A stretch of 64,000 bases of DNA from Entomoplasma ellychniae (GTDB taxonomy: Bacteria > Bacillota_I > Bacilli_A > Mycoplasmatales > Mycoplasmataceae): the NCBI RefSeq assembly GCF_002930155.1, contig NZ_PHND01000001.1, positions 124,001-188,000 of the forward strand. The letters are read 5' to 3'. The notes below the pieces were generated by a model that saw nothing but the letters and a program-made list of their open reading frames with translations, did not search any database and had not been told where the DNA came from. Shown one piece after another: positions 1 through 11,397 of the stretch. The position numbers were made by a program, and so were the translations under genes. Numbering within the stretch: the stretch's first letter is position 1; every line of letters begins with the position of its first letter.

Positions 1-19
1 TTTTTAGTTTTAATCCAAT

Positions 20-235
20 TATTATTAATTTCTTTTTGTAAAGTGTGAAAAACATCAAACTTTTATAAGAAAAAATTATCAATCATATTCATTCAATAAG
101 ATATATGCAAAATTATTAAATATTTGATACTGATCAAACCACTAAAATAATACTACACTAATTGACAGACAAATCTTGTATATGATGTCTTAATGTCTAT
201 TTTTCTTTAATTAATATTTCGCTCTCTTTTACAAA
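20..235 (-). pseudogene. Decayed membrane-protein remnant, copy 1
   Basis: Read on the minus strand, this stretch aligns with the remnant at 5590-5924. Both share a block coding for RFVC, a block coding for SGL-SIK and the following TA-rich segment, in the same relative frame but broken by stops. It is a decayed second copy of an unidentified gene with a hydrophobic product. The two copies flank the giant repeat-protein gene. I do not recognise the family. Confidence 0.4.
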
Positions 236-945
236 ATAATTTAAATATTATTTTGTAAAAGTATATCTTAAAACTTATGAATTTTTTAAAAGTAAGCAAA
301 TAAACAATAAATGCTTTAAGCTGAGATTAATATTTAATCAAACTCTATGATTTTCTATATATTTAGTTCAACTTACTTTTCAATTATTTATTTATTTATT
401 TTAAAATAAATAAATAAATAATTTCACTAATAAATATGTTAATATTATGTATGCAAATAACAAAAATAATGAGGGCGTAACAATTAAAGTTGCAGGTATA
501 AAAGATATAGTAAAGAAAAAAAGTATCTTTTATAAAATTACTATAAACTTTTATGTATAAACTAAAGAAAGAAGTTTATTTTCCTTTGATTTTATAATTT
601 TTTAGTTGTTTAAGTTTAATTACCTTAATGTACAATGATCACCAAAACCTTATAGGTATAATTAAAATTCTAATCACAAAACAATTAAAACTATACTGTA
701 ACTAAGATATTTATAATATTAAATATAATTAATGTTCCCAACATTTTTGAATAATAAATACCAAATATTTTCTATTTCACACATATAATTCCTTAAAATT
801 ATTTTTATAATGTTTTGTGAAAATATAAAAAGAATTTTATTGATTATTTCAATATCATTTTAAATTTGAACATTTATATTCACTTATTCATTATAAGGAT
901 ATGATCTGCAATTTAACAATTTTTTAATCATAGTTTCTATTCCTC
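236..945. other. AT-rich intergenic stretch, no convincing gene
   Basis: No supported gene. A 37-codon plus-strand reading frame at 446-559 (starting MYANNKNNEGV) has no good ribosome binding site and may be a remnant. The rest is low-complexity AT-rich DNA leading to the promoter of the repeat protein. Confidence 0.4.
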
Positions 946-972
946 TTGTTTTTTTTTTTTTTTTCTTATAAT
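946..972 (+). promoter_or_regulatory. Promoter with 16-T spacer, probably phase-variable
   Basis: A TTGTTT -35-like box (946-951) and a perfect TATAAT -10 box (967-972) are separated almost entirely by a run of 16 T (949-964, overlapping the -35 box). With these boxes the spacer is 15 nt. Slipped-strand gain or loss of T would change the spacing and hence promoter strength, as known for the poly(A) spacer of Mycoplasma hyorhinis vlp genes. It drives the repeat surface protein starting at 1009. The promoter at 32707-32736 has the same design. Confidence 0.7.
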
Positions 973-1008
973 AAAAGTTAATACTTTAAAAAGTGTAGAA
1001 GGAGCATC

Positions 1009-4000
1009 ATGAAACCAAAAAAGAAAAAAGTTTATTTTAGCTTTATATTTTTATCAATAATTGCATTGTCAGAGGTTTCTATTTACTTAAGTGTTGTAAA
1101 AATAAAAGATAAAAAAATAGATATTAGTTATATTAAATTAGACATTAATTCATCAAATGATTTAACAAAAGAAAAAGTATTAGAAGCGTTAAAAAAATCT
1201 TCTCAAATTCACGATTTAACAACTAATGATTTTTTATTTGTTAAAAATGCTGCTGTTTATGGTCAAACTGGTTCAATCCAAATTCAAGCCTCTTCAGATT
1301 CAACAAAAATTAAAGGTAGTGTAACTTTAACAATTCCTGCTTTAGATCCAGTTGATGTATCAAATGAAGATCTTGGATTGAAAATTTCAAATGATTTAAC
1401 AAAAGAACAAGTATTAGAAGCGCTAAAAAAAGCTACTGGTATTAATGATTTAACTCTTGATGATTTTAACTTTAATAAAAAAGATGCTGATTATGGGAAA
1501 GCAGGTTCAATAACAATTACATCTCCTGCAGATTCAACAAAAATTAAAGTTGATGAAACTTTAACAATTCCTGCTTTAGATCCAGTTGATGTATCAAATG
1601 AAGATCTTGGATTGAATGTTTCAAATGATTTAACAAAAGAACAAGTATTAGAAGCGTTAAGAAAAGCTACTGGTATTAATGATTTAACTCTTGATGATTT
1701 TAACTTTAATAAAAAAGATGCTGATTATGGTCAACCTGGTTCAATCAAAATTACATCTCCTGCAGATTCAACAAAAATTAAAGTTGATGAAACTTTAACA
1801 ATTCCTGCTTTAGATCCAGTTGATGTATCAAATGAAGATCTTGGATTGAATGTTTCAAATGATTTAACAAAAGAACAAGTATTAGAAGCGCTAAAAAAAG
1901 CTACTGGTATTAATGATTTAACTCTTGATGATTTTAACTTTAATAAAAATGATGCTGATTATGGGAAAGCAGGTTCAATCAAAATTACATCTCCTGCAGA
2001 TTCAACAAAAATTAAAGTTGATGAAACTTTAACAATTCCTGCTTTAGATCCAGTTGATGTATCAAATGAAGATCTTGGATTGAATGTTTCAAATGATTTA
2101 ACAAAAGAACAAGTATTAGAAGCGCTAAAAAAAGCTACTGGTATTAATGATTTAACTCTTGATGATTTTAACTTTAATAAAAAAGATGCTGATTATGGGA
2201 AAGCAGGTTCAATCAAAATTACATCTCCTGCAGATTCAACAAAAATTAAAGTTGATGAAACTTTAACAATTCCTGCTTTAGATCCAGTTGATGTATCAAA
2301 TGAAGATCTTGGATTGAATGTTTCAAATGATTTAACAAAAGAACAAGTATTAGAAGCGCTAAAAAAAGCTACTGGTATTAATGATTTAACTCTTGATGAT
2401 TTTAACTTTAATAAAAAAGATGCTGATTATGGGAAAGCAGGTTCAATAACAATTACATCTCCTGCAGATTCAACAAAAATTAAAGTTGATGAAACTTTAA
2501 CAATTCCTGCTTTAGATCCAGTTGATGTATCAATTAAAGATCTTGGTTTAAAAATTTCAAATGATTTAACAAAAGAACAAGTATTAGAAGCGCTAAAAAA
2601 AGCTACTGGTATTGATAGTTTTACTCTTGAGGATTTTGACTTTAATAAAAATGATGCTGATTATGGTCAACCTGGTTCAATCAAAATTACATCTCCTGCA
2701 GATTCAATAAAAATTAAAATTGATGAAACTTTAACAATTCCTGCTTTAGATCCAGTTGATGTATCAATTAAAGATCTTGGTTTAAAAATTTCAAATGATT
2801 TAACAAAAGAACAAGTATTAGAAGCGTTAAGAAAAGCTACTGGTATTAATGATTTAACTCTTGAGGATTTTGACTTTAATAAAACTAATGCTGATTATGG
2901 TCAACCTGGTTCAATCAAAATTACATCTCCTGCAGATTCAATAAAAATTAAAATTGATGAAACTTTAACAATTCCTGCTTTAGATCCAGTTGATGTATCA
3001 ATTAAAGATCTTGGTTTAAAAATTTCAAATGATTTACCAAAAGAACAAGTATTAGAAGCTTTAAAAAAAGCTACTGGTATTAATGATTTAACTCTTGATG
3101 ATTTTAACTTTAATAAAAAAGATGCTGATTATGGGAAAGCAGGTTCAATCACAATTACATCTCCTGCAGATTCAATAAAAATTAAAATTGATGAAACTTT
3201 AACAATTCCTGCTTTAGATCCAGTTGATGTATCAAATGAAGATCTTGGATTGAATGTTTCAAATGATTTAACAAAAGAACAAGTATTAGAAGCGTTAAGA
3301 AAAGTTACTGGTATTGATAGTTTAACTCTTGAGGATTTTGACTTTAATAAAACTAATGCTGATTATGGTCAACCTGGTTCAATCACAATTACATCTCCTG
3401 CAGATTCAATAAAAATTAAAATTGATGAAACTTTAACAATTCCTGCTTTAGATCCAGTTGATGTATCAAATGAAGATCTTGGATTGAATGTTTCAAATCA
3501 TTTAACAAAAGAACAAGTATTAGAAGCGTTAAGAAAAGTTACTGGTATTGATAGTTTAACTCTTGAGGATTTTGACTTTAATAAAACTAATGCTGATTAT
3601 GGTCAACCTGGTTCAATCAAAATTACATCTCCTGCAGATTCAACAAAAATTAAAATTGATGAAACTTTAACAATTCCTGCTTTAGATCCAGTTGATGTAT
3701 CAATTAAAGATCTTGGTTTAAAAATTTCAAATGATTTAACAAAAGAACAAGTATTAGAAGCTTTAAAAAAAGCTACTGGTATTAATGATTTAACTCTTGA
3801 GGATTTTGACTTTAATAAAACTAATGCTGATTATGGTCAACCTGGTTCAATCACAATTACATCTCCTGCAGATTCAATAAAAATTAAAATTGATGAAACT
3901 TTAACAATTCCTGCTTTAGATCCAGTTGATGTATCAATTAAAGATCTTGGTTTAAAAATTTCAAATGATTTAACAAAAGAACAAGTATTAGAAGCGCTAA

Positions 4001-5130
4001 AAAAAGCTACTGGTATTAATGATTTAACTCTTGAGGATTTTGACTTTAATAAAACTAATGCTGATTATGGGAAAGCAGGTTCAATCACAATTACATCTCC
4101 TACAGATTCAACAAAAATTAAAGGTCATCAAGTCTTAAGAATACCTGCTCTTTTAAAACTATATGATATTTCAAATCCGAATCTTGGTTTAAAAATTTCA
4201 AATGATTTAACAAAAGAAGAAGTGCTAGCTGCTTTAAAAAAAGTTACGGGAATTAGTGATTTAACAAGTAATGATTTTTCATTTAGTAAAAATAATGCTG
4301 ATTATGATAAAGATGGTTCGATCACAATTTCATCTTCTTCTGCTTCAACAAAAATTAAAGGTAGTCAATTCTTAAGAATACCTGCTCTTTTAAAACTATA
4401 TGATATTTCAAATCTGAATCTTGGTTTAAAAATTTCAAATGATTTATCAAAAGAACAAGTATTAGAAGCGCTAAAAAAAGTTACGGGAATTAGTGATTTA
4501 ACAAGTAATGATTTTTCATTTAGTAAAAATAATGCTGATTATGGTAAAGATGGTTCGATCACAATTTCATCTTCTTCTACTTCAACAAAAATTAAAGGTC
4601 ATCAAGTCTTAAGAATACCTGCTCTTTTAAAACTATATGATATTTCAAATCCGAATCTTGGTTTAAAAATTTCAAATGATTTAACAAAAGAAGAAGTGCT
4701 AGCTGCTTTAAAAAAAGTTACGGGAATTAGTGATTTAACAAGTAATGATTTTTCATTTAGTAAAAATAATGCTGATTATGATAAAAATGGTTCGATCACA
4801 ATTTCATCTTCTTCTGCTTCAACAAAAATTAAAGGTAGTCAATTCTTAAGAATACCTGCTCTTGTAAAGGATGAAGATACTTCTCAACCGTCTCAACCGA
4901 CAAATTCTACAATTTATGACGTTGCAATATTTGAATCACAACTACAAAATAAATTCCGCGATGCTAACCCAACACAAATTTTAAATTTATTAAAACAATT
5001 AACAGGCAATAACACTCTAACTCAAGATGATTTTTACATTAGTACAAACCAAGGATTTTTTACAATATATGGTCAAACAAAAAATAGAAAATTAACAGGA
5101 TATGTTAATGTTTATTATGCTAAATATTAG
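1009..5130 (+). CDS. Giant tandem-repeat surface protein
   Basis: Encodes 1373 aa. Residues 1-40 form a Lys-rich N-terminus followed by one hydrophobic segment (about 9-30). There is no lipobox Cys, so this is a signal anchor or cleaved signal rather than a lipoprotein signal. The rest is 17 similar modules: a divergent first unit, 15 close copies of 78-79 residues with the hallmarks LGL, SNDLTKEQVLEALKK, DADYG and TLTIPALDPVDVS, and a divergent last unit ending VNVYYAKY. A good SD (GGAG) precedes the ATG by 5 nt. The architecture, repeat number and poly-T promoter fit a size- and phase-variable surface antigen or adhesin. The repeat family was not recognised and no ligand can be named. Confidence 0.85.
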   Translation: MKPKKKKVYFSFIFLSIIALSEVSIYLSVVKIKDKKIDISYIKLDINSSNDLTKEKVLEALKKSSQIHDLTTNDFLFVKNAAVYGQTGSIQIQASSDSTKIKGSVTLTIPALDPVDVSNEDLGLKISNDLTKEQVLEALKKATGINDLTLDDFNFNKKDADYGKAGSITITSPADSTKIKVDETLTIPALDPVDVSNEDLGLNVSNDLTKEQVLEALRKATGINDLTLDDFNFNKKDADYGQPGSIKITSPADSTKIKVDETLTIPALDPVDVSNEDLGLNVSNDLTKEQVLEALKKATGINDLTLDDFNFNKNDADYGKAGSIKITSPADSTKIKVDETLTIPALDPVDVSNEDLGLNVSNDLTKEQVLEALKKATGINDLTLDDFNFNKKDADYGKAGSIKITSPADSTKIKVDETLTIPALDPVDVSNEDLGLNVSNDLTKEQVLEALKKATGINDLTLDDFNFNKKDADYGKAGSITITSPADSTKIKVDETLTIPALDPVDVSIKDLGLKISNDLTKEQVLEALKKATGIDSFTLEDFDFNKNDADYGQPGSIKITSPADSIKIKIDETLTIPALDPVDVSIKDLGLKISNDLTKEQVLEALRKATGINDLTLEDFDFNKTNADYGQPGSIKITSPADSIKIKIDETLTIPALDPVDVSIKDLGLKISNDLPKEQVLEALKKATGINDLTLDDFNFNKKDADYGKAGSITITSPADSIKIKIDETLTIPALDPVDVSNEDLGLNVSNDLTKEQVLEALRKVTGIDSLTLEDFDFNKTNADYGQPGSITITSPADSIKIKIDETLTIPALDPVDVSNEDLGLNVSNHLTKEQVLEALRKVTGIDSLTLEDFDFNKTNADYGQPGSIKITSPADSTKIKIDETLTIPALDPVDVSIKDLGLKISNDLTKEQVLEALKKATGINDLTLEDFDFNKTNADYGQPGSITITSPADSIKIKIDETLTIPALDPVDVSIKDLGLKISNDLTKEQVLEALKKATGINDLTLEDFDFNKTNADYGKAGSITITSPTDSTKIKGHQVLRIPALLKLYDISNPNLGLKISNDLTKEEVLAALKKVTGISDLTSNDFSFSKNNADYDKDGSITISSSSASTKIKGSQFLRIPALLKLYDISNLNLGLKISNDLSKEQVLEALKKVTGISDLTSNDFSFSKNNADYGKDGSITISSSSTSTKIKGHQVLRIPALLKLYDISNPNLGLKISNDLTKEEVLAALKKVTGISDLTSNDFSFSKNNADYDKNGSITISSSSASTKIKGSQFLRIPALVKDEDTSQPSQPTNSTIYDVAIFESQLQNKFRDANPTQILNLLKQLTGNNTLTQDDFYISTNQGFFTIYGQTKNRKLTGYVNVYYAKY
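1372..4869 (+). repeat. Tandem 234/237-bp coding repeats (15 units)
   Basis: Eleven units of 234 bp (from 1372) are followed by four units from 3946, of which the first three are 237 bp long. The first block alternates two subtypes (SNED-LGLNV and SIKD-LGLKI); the 3' block (units 13-16) carries a distinct LLKLYDIS linker. Neighbouring units are nearly identical at the DNA level, including synonymous sites. That indicates recent expansion by unequal crossing-over or slippage. Confidence 0.92.
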
Positions 5131-5238
5131 ATTTTAATATTAGTAGTTGCTAAAATTTTTTTGATAACTGAAAAGTCAATATATTAATAAATTAATTAAA
5201 ATTACACTATTGTAAACATCTATAATAAAGTAAAAAAA

Positions 5239-5520
5239 TTGACACACAAAAACTACAAATTTGTGTAATAAAATACTTTATTTAGGGTGTTTTTTTTGTA
5301 TGCAAAATAATGAAAAAAACAAAAAATAAAATATTATTCGAAGCATCAATATCCAATATTTATGATGTGGCTAAAAAATACAACATTATTAGAGATAATG
5401 TTAAGTGTTAAAGATTACAAGTAAAAGAATTTTTTTATGATAGTGTCTTGATGTGGTGGGGTGGTAAGCCTCTAAAAACTATGGAAAAGAAGGTAATTTT
5501 ATGAAAATGACCTTCTTTTT
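5239..5520 (+). other. Orphan transcription unit ending in a strong terminator
   Basis: TTGACA (5239-5244) and TGTAAT (5264-5269) form a promoter-like pair with a 19-nt spacer. About 250 nt downstream lies a perfect 10-bp terminator hairpin. Between them only a 34-codon frame occurs (MKKTKNKILFEAS..., ending near 5410). Several inverted repeats are present, such as ACATTAT/ATAATGT. It could be a small RNA gene or the shell of a decayed gene; sequence alone does not decide. Confidence 0.4.
5485..5520 (+). terminator. Rho-independent terminator
   Basis: A perfect 10-bp stem (AAAAGAAGGT pairing with ACCTTCTTTT) is followed by T-rich sequence. It ends the orphan unit that begins near 5270. Confidence 0.8.
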
Positions 5521-5589
5521 ATTTATTTTCTTGAATATTTTTAAAATGATATCAATATAAAATGTCAAATATTAAATTAAATAATGGTA

Positions 5590-5924
5590 TAAAAGGTAAA
5601 AATTTGACTCACTTTTTAACTTCAATTCCATATTGTTTCATTTCTATTTGCAATTTGTAACAAACACAAAACTTTCGTAAGACAAAATTATTAATCAAAC
5701 TAAATCCAACAAAAAATATGTATAAATAATTAAATGATTTGATACTGGTCAAACCACTAAAAATAAAACTGAACTAATTATTGAAATAACTAAACAAACA
5801 AACCTTATGTATGATGCTCATATATGTGTTTTAATATAGTTGAAGTCTTTTTTTCTTTAAATATATAAAATATTTCTCATATTATTAAAATGCAAGGCAA
5901 TATTAAAAAACTTAAATCTATCAT
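5590..5924 (-). pseudogene. Decayed membrane-protein gene, copy 2
   Basis: On the minus strand an excellent SD (AAAGGAG) precedes an ATG at 5924. This opens a 39-codon frame starting MIDLSFLILPCILIIW, which ends at a TAA. In another frame a hydrophobic stretch continues (LVISIISSVLFLVVW), then more stops. The gene start is therefore intact but the frame is broken at least twice. The downstream part aligns with the remnant at 20-235. Family unknown. Confidence 0.45.
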
Positions 5925-6013
5925 TTAAACTCTCCTTTCTAAAATAACTCAATGTTATTTAGATAAAGTTATAATTCAAAAATCTCTTAACTTTTTTTAA
6001 ATGATATATCACA

Positions 6014-6041
6014 ACAAAAAAACAGCAATTAAATTGCTGTT
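6014..6041 (-). terminator. Terminator of typA
   Basis: Inverted repeat AACAGCAATT/AATTGCTGTT, followed on the minus strand by a run of T. It lies just downstream of the typA stop codon. Confidence 0.75.
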
Positions 6042-6051
6042 AAAACTTTTA

Positions 6052-7893
6052 TTAATCAATAGCTTTTTTGTTATCGTTTCGATGTTGTTTTCTTTCAGTT
6101 GAAGATAATCATCTTTTTCTTAATCTAATGTTATCTGGAGTTACTTCTACTAATTCATCTCATTCGATGTATTCTAAAGCTTCTTCTAAAGTCATTAGTT
6201 TAGGTGGAGTTAATCTAACTGAATCATCAGTTCCACTTGAACGAGTATTGGTTAATTTTTTACCAGTAGTTGGGTTAACTTCTAAATCATTGTCTCTTGA
6301 GTGTTGTCCAATGATCATCCCATCATAAATTTCAATTTGAGGACCAATAAATAATGTTCCACGTTCTTCAATATTGCCTAATGCATAAGGTAAAGTTTTA
6401 CCATTAGCCATAGAAATAAGAACGCCATTCTTACGTGATTCAATTTCGCCCTTATATGGTTCAAAACCATTAAAACTTCTAACCATAATTCCTTCACCAT
6501 GTGTATCATTAGTAAATTCACTTCTGAAACCAATTAATGCACGTAATGGAATGTTATAAATAACTTTATCTCTAATTCCATCACTATCCATGTCAATCAT
6601 TAAACCTTTTCTTTGATTTAACTTGTTAATAACTGTTCCTGAGTATTCAGTTGGAACGTTAATAATAACTCTTTCCATTGGTTCTAATAATTCTTTTGAA
6701 CCTTCTTCTTTTCTAAAAATTACTTCTGGTTTTGAAAGTGCAAGTTCAAAACCTTCTCTTCTCATTTGTTCAATTAGAACAGATAAGTGAAGTTCTCCAC
6801 GCCCTAAAACTTTAAAACCTTCAATAGTTGGATTATATAATGGTTCAACTTTTAACCCAACATTAATTTCCATTTCTTTTTCTAAACGTTCTTTGATATT
6901 TCTAGAAGTTACAAATTTTCCAACTTTACCAGCAAAAGGAGAGTTGTTAACTAAAAAGTTCATACTCATTGTTGGTTCTTCAATAATGATTGGTTCCATT
7001 GGATTAATGTTGTTTAGTTCATTAACTGTATCACCAATTGAAATATGTTCAATTCCTGCAAAGTTAATAATATCTCCAGCAAAAGCTTCTTTAACAGCAA
7101 CTTTAGATAACCCTTGATAAACAGTTAATTTAGAAATTTTACCTTGTCTAACTTCACCATCATTTTTAACAACACTAACAGTTTGACCTTCAACAATTTT
7201 ACCTTCAAATATTCTTCCAATTCCTAATCGTCCAATAAATGAATCATAAGCTAATGAACTTACTTGCATTTTTAAAGGTTTGTCAGCTAATTCAATTGGA
7301 TATGTTCCAACTTGTTCAACTATTGTTTCAAATAAAGGATCTAAATTTTTACCTTCATCTTCTAATGAGAACTGAGCAATTCCATTTTTTGCAATTCCAA
7401 AAATTGTTTTAAAATGTAATTGTTCATCAGTAGCGTCTAATTCCATAAATAGTTCTAAAACTTCATCTACCACCTCAATAGCTCTTTGATCTTTTTTGTC
7501 AATCTTGTTAATCATTAAGATTGGGTTCAATCCCAATTCTAATGCTTTAGATAGAACAAATCTAGTTTGAGGCATTGGACCTTCACTGGAATCTACTAAT
7601 AGAATAACTGTGTCAACAGTTTTCATAATACGTTCAACTTCACTTGAAAAATCAGCATGACCTGGTGTATCAACGATATTAATTTTGATATCTTTGTACT
7701 CAATAGCACAGTTTTTTGAATAAATAGTAATTCCACGTTCACGTTCTTGGTCATTTGAATCCATTACTTGTTCGATTACTTCTTGATTATCTCTGAAAGC
7801 TCCACCTTGCTTTAGCAAAGCATCTACTAATGTAGATTTACCTGCATCAACATGGGCAATCACAGCAATGTTAATTATTTTTTTGTTTGACAT
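6052..7893 (-). CDS. typA: GTP-binding protein TypA/BipA
   Basis: A 613-aa translational GTPase that binds the 70S ribosome and helps large-subunit assembly and stress adaptation. Visible motifs are the G1 loop AHVDAGKST (about 13-21), the switch II motif DTPGHADF (about 76) and the G4 motif NKID. After the G domain come EF-G-like domains and the typical BipA C-terminus (WDELVEVTPDNIRLRKR) ending KAID. Length matches the family. Two UGA codons in the last 40 residues must be read as Trp to reach it. It is divergent from eno and ends in its own terminator. Confidence 0.96.
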
Positions 7894-7974
7894 TTTTTCT
7901 CCTTGTATTTATATATAACTTTTAAATAATAACACATTTGATGATTTTATTTTTTTATTTTCATTAAAAAAGAA

Positions 7975-7980
7975 TATAAT
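7975..7980 (+). promoter_or_regulatory. Probable -10 box of eno
   Basis: A perfect TATAAT lies 45 nt upstream of the eno ATG, with only a weak T-rich -35 region. It sits in the 131-bp divergent spacer between typA and eno. Confidence 0.5.
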
Positions 7981-8024
7981 TATAAATGTAAAACATGTTT
8001 ATGTTAAAAAAGAGAGGATATAAA

Positions 8025-9386
<1,362 letters not shown>

Positions 9387-9394
9387 ATTTTTAT

Positions 9395-9421
9395 AAAACT
9401 AAGCTCTTGCTTAGTTTTTTT
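9395..9421 (+). terminator. Terminator of eno
   Basis: Perfect 10-bp stem AAAACTAAGC/GCTTAGTTTT with a TCTT loop, continuing into a T run. Confidence 0.9.
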
Positions 9422-9870
9422 AATTTAAAAATTACTTTTCCAATAAAAAAGTAAATAAAACCTCAATATTATTAAGAAATTTTATTTGTTTATAAAACAA
9501 TTATTAACAAGCTTTGAAATTCTAAAAATAGGTTTTGTATATTCTCATTTTACCTTTTGGATAAAATCTTTCAAATTCTCTAATCGTTGAGTGAATTTAC
9601 AACTTTCTTCTTTAAAACATAAAAATAATATAACTTTTTAGAATTACCTATTTCTTTTGGTGTTAACCAATATTATCTTTATGTTTCTCTATTTTAGGTC
9701 TTTTAATTGAATTAAACCTTCTGATAACAGTGTTTTTTAATCATCCATATGTTTCATATGAATCTTGAGAAAATATGGTGAGCAGTAATTACTCATCAAC
9801 ATGACATAGTTACTAGAGAAAAGTTTGTAGTAAAAGCAATAAAATCTAATAATACTAACATTTTTTTCAT
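9422..9870 (-). pseudogene. Decayed lipoprotein gene remnant
   Basis: On the minus strand an ATG at 9870, preceded by AAAAGGGA, opens a Mollicute lipoprotein-type signal peptide (MKKMLVLLDFIAF...VTMSC, Cys near residue 24). The frame ends at a TAA near 9712. Further fragments continue in other frames, including a charged stretch beginning CKFTQRLENL. This is most simply a lipoprotein gene with an intact start and a frame broken several times. Nothing else was seen in this 635-bp gap. Confidence 0.45.
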
Positions 9871-10055
9871 AATCTTAAAATCCCTTTTAAAACTAATTTT
9901 TATTTACTTATTATTATTTCATTGCTATAGTCAAAAACTTTTTAATATAGAAATAAAATTTATTAAACAAAAACTGTTATTAAACTAACTAATTTTCAAT
10001 TAAATTATAAATTTAAAAAGTTTATTAAGTTTTACTTTTAGTGTAAAATGTAATT

Positions 10056-10922
10056 ATGAATTTAAAATTAAAAACAAAAAGTTATAATCCAACCTTGCGT
10101 ATACTAATCACCACAAGCTTAGTCTTAATTATAAGTGTATTTGTTATTGGTAGTTTTTATGATCTTAAAATAGCTGAAAAACTAGTTAACAAAGAATCAT
10201 TATATGGACAAACATTTGATATATTTGGAAAAATAGCTATTATTATACCTTTAAATTTTATTATTGTAGGTTTGGTTTACCACTATGTATTTTACAAAGG
10301 GATTACAAAAACACAAGGTTCATTTATAATTATTATTTTTGAAATATTAGTTTTATTCATTTTTTTAATGATTGAATCAATTTTTTTTCGAAGTAATAAA
10401 TTATTACCTCTTCAATTTAATGCACTTATAATCATTATTTTTGATCTAATTATTTCTTATTTTTGACATAAAAACATTGAGCTTGTAAAAGATAAAAATT
10501 TAGTAAAAAAAATTATTTTGGCAATTGTGTTTGTATTGCTAATATATTTATCAACTGAGATACTAAAAAATGTAGTTTCTCGTCCAAGACCAAGAAATGT
10601 AATTGATGGCACTTATGAATATCATGCTTGGTGACAATTTGATTGATCAAATGCTATTATTGGAAAAAATAAATCATTCCCATCTGGTCATACAACTTCT
10701 GCAATGAGTTTATTAGCCCCAATTTTTGTGATGAATAGAAAATCTGTGATTGTACCAATTAATTTTGCAATAGCGTTGTTATTTGCAATATTAACTGCTG
10801 GTTCAAGGATGGTTTTAGCTGCTCATTTCTTAACTGATGTAACTGGTGCTATGATTATAAGTATAATAATCTTCAGTTTTTTATTAAGTATAAAATTTAA
10901 AAAAGGTAAAACATATGAATAA
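10056..10922 (+). CDS. PAP2-family membrane phosphatase
   Basis: An integral membrane protein of 288 aa with about six hydrophobic segments. The three acid-phosphatase signature blocks are present in order: K-x6-RP (KNVVSRPRP, about 190), PSGH (FPSGHTT, about 215) and SR-x5-H-x3-D (SRMVLAAHFLTDV, about 255). Members hydrolyse lipid phosphates such as phosphatidate or undecaprenyl pyrophosphate; the substrate here is not predictable. In-frame UGA codons are Trp. Its stop overlaps the ruvX start by 8 nt (ATGAATAA). Confidence 0.85.
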
Positions 10923-11349
10923 TATATTAGCATTAGATATTGGCAGTAAAACTATTGGTTTAGCATCTTCAAATGGTCAAATAGCTAAAAAAGAAATTAA
11001 TTTAAAGTTTGAAGAATGAGATTTTGAAGCTGGTGTTAATTTATTAACTGAATATATCAAAGAAAAAAACTTTAAAGTATTTGTTTTTGGTTATCCAAAG
11101 AACATGGATGGTTCAATTGGTGAAAGAGCTGAAATGGTTGATTATTTTATTGATGGATTTTTGCAATACAATTCACATATATCACATTCACAAGTAATTA
11201 AAGTAGATGAGCGTCGAACTACTAAGATGGCTAAAGCTATTATGATTGAAGCTGGAATATCAAGAGCTAAACAAAAAGAGCACAAAGACACATTAGCAGC
11301 GCAACTTATTTTAGAAATGTACATTGAAAGTATAAAAAATAACAATTAA
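10915..11349 (+). CDS. ruvX: Holliday-junction resolvase-like protein YqgF/RuvX
   Basis: A 144-aa protein of the YqgF/RuvX family, with an RNase H-like fold; in bacteria it takes part in 16S rRNA 5' maturation or DNA junction processing. The N-terminal ALDIGSKTIGLA strand carries the first acidic residue. FGYPKNMDGSIGERAE and KVDERRTT carry the other conserved positions. It starts inside the 3' end of the PAP2 gene and is probably translationally coupled. hpt follows after 48 nt. Confidence 0.88.
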
Positions 11350-11397
11350 AAATTGAATTATGTTATTGTTTTAGTATAAATAAATAAAGGAGAAGTC

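Noticed and set aside
1372-4869. Regular repeats as a possible CRISPR array
   Set aside because: The units are 234-237 bp, in frame and coding, with no unique spacers.
5308-5410. 34-codon frame with YDVAKKYNI as a transposase helix-turn-helix
   Set aside because: Too short, no terminal inverted repeats or second frame recognised; kept only as part of the orphan transcription unit.
6068-6328. Plus-strand open frame of 86 codons
   Set aside because: Lies antisense within the typA 3' end, has no SD and no recognisable product; shadow of typA.
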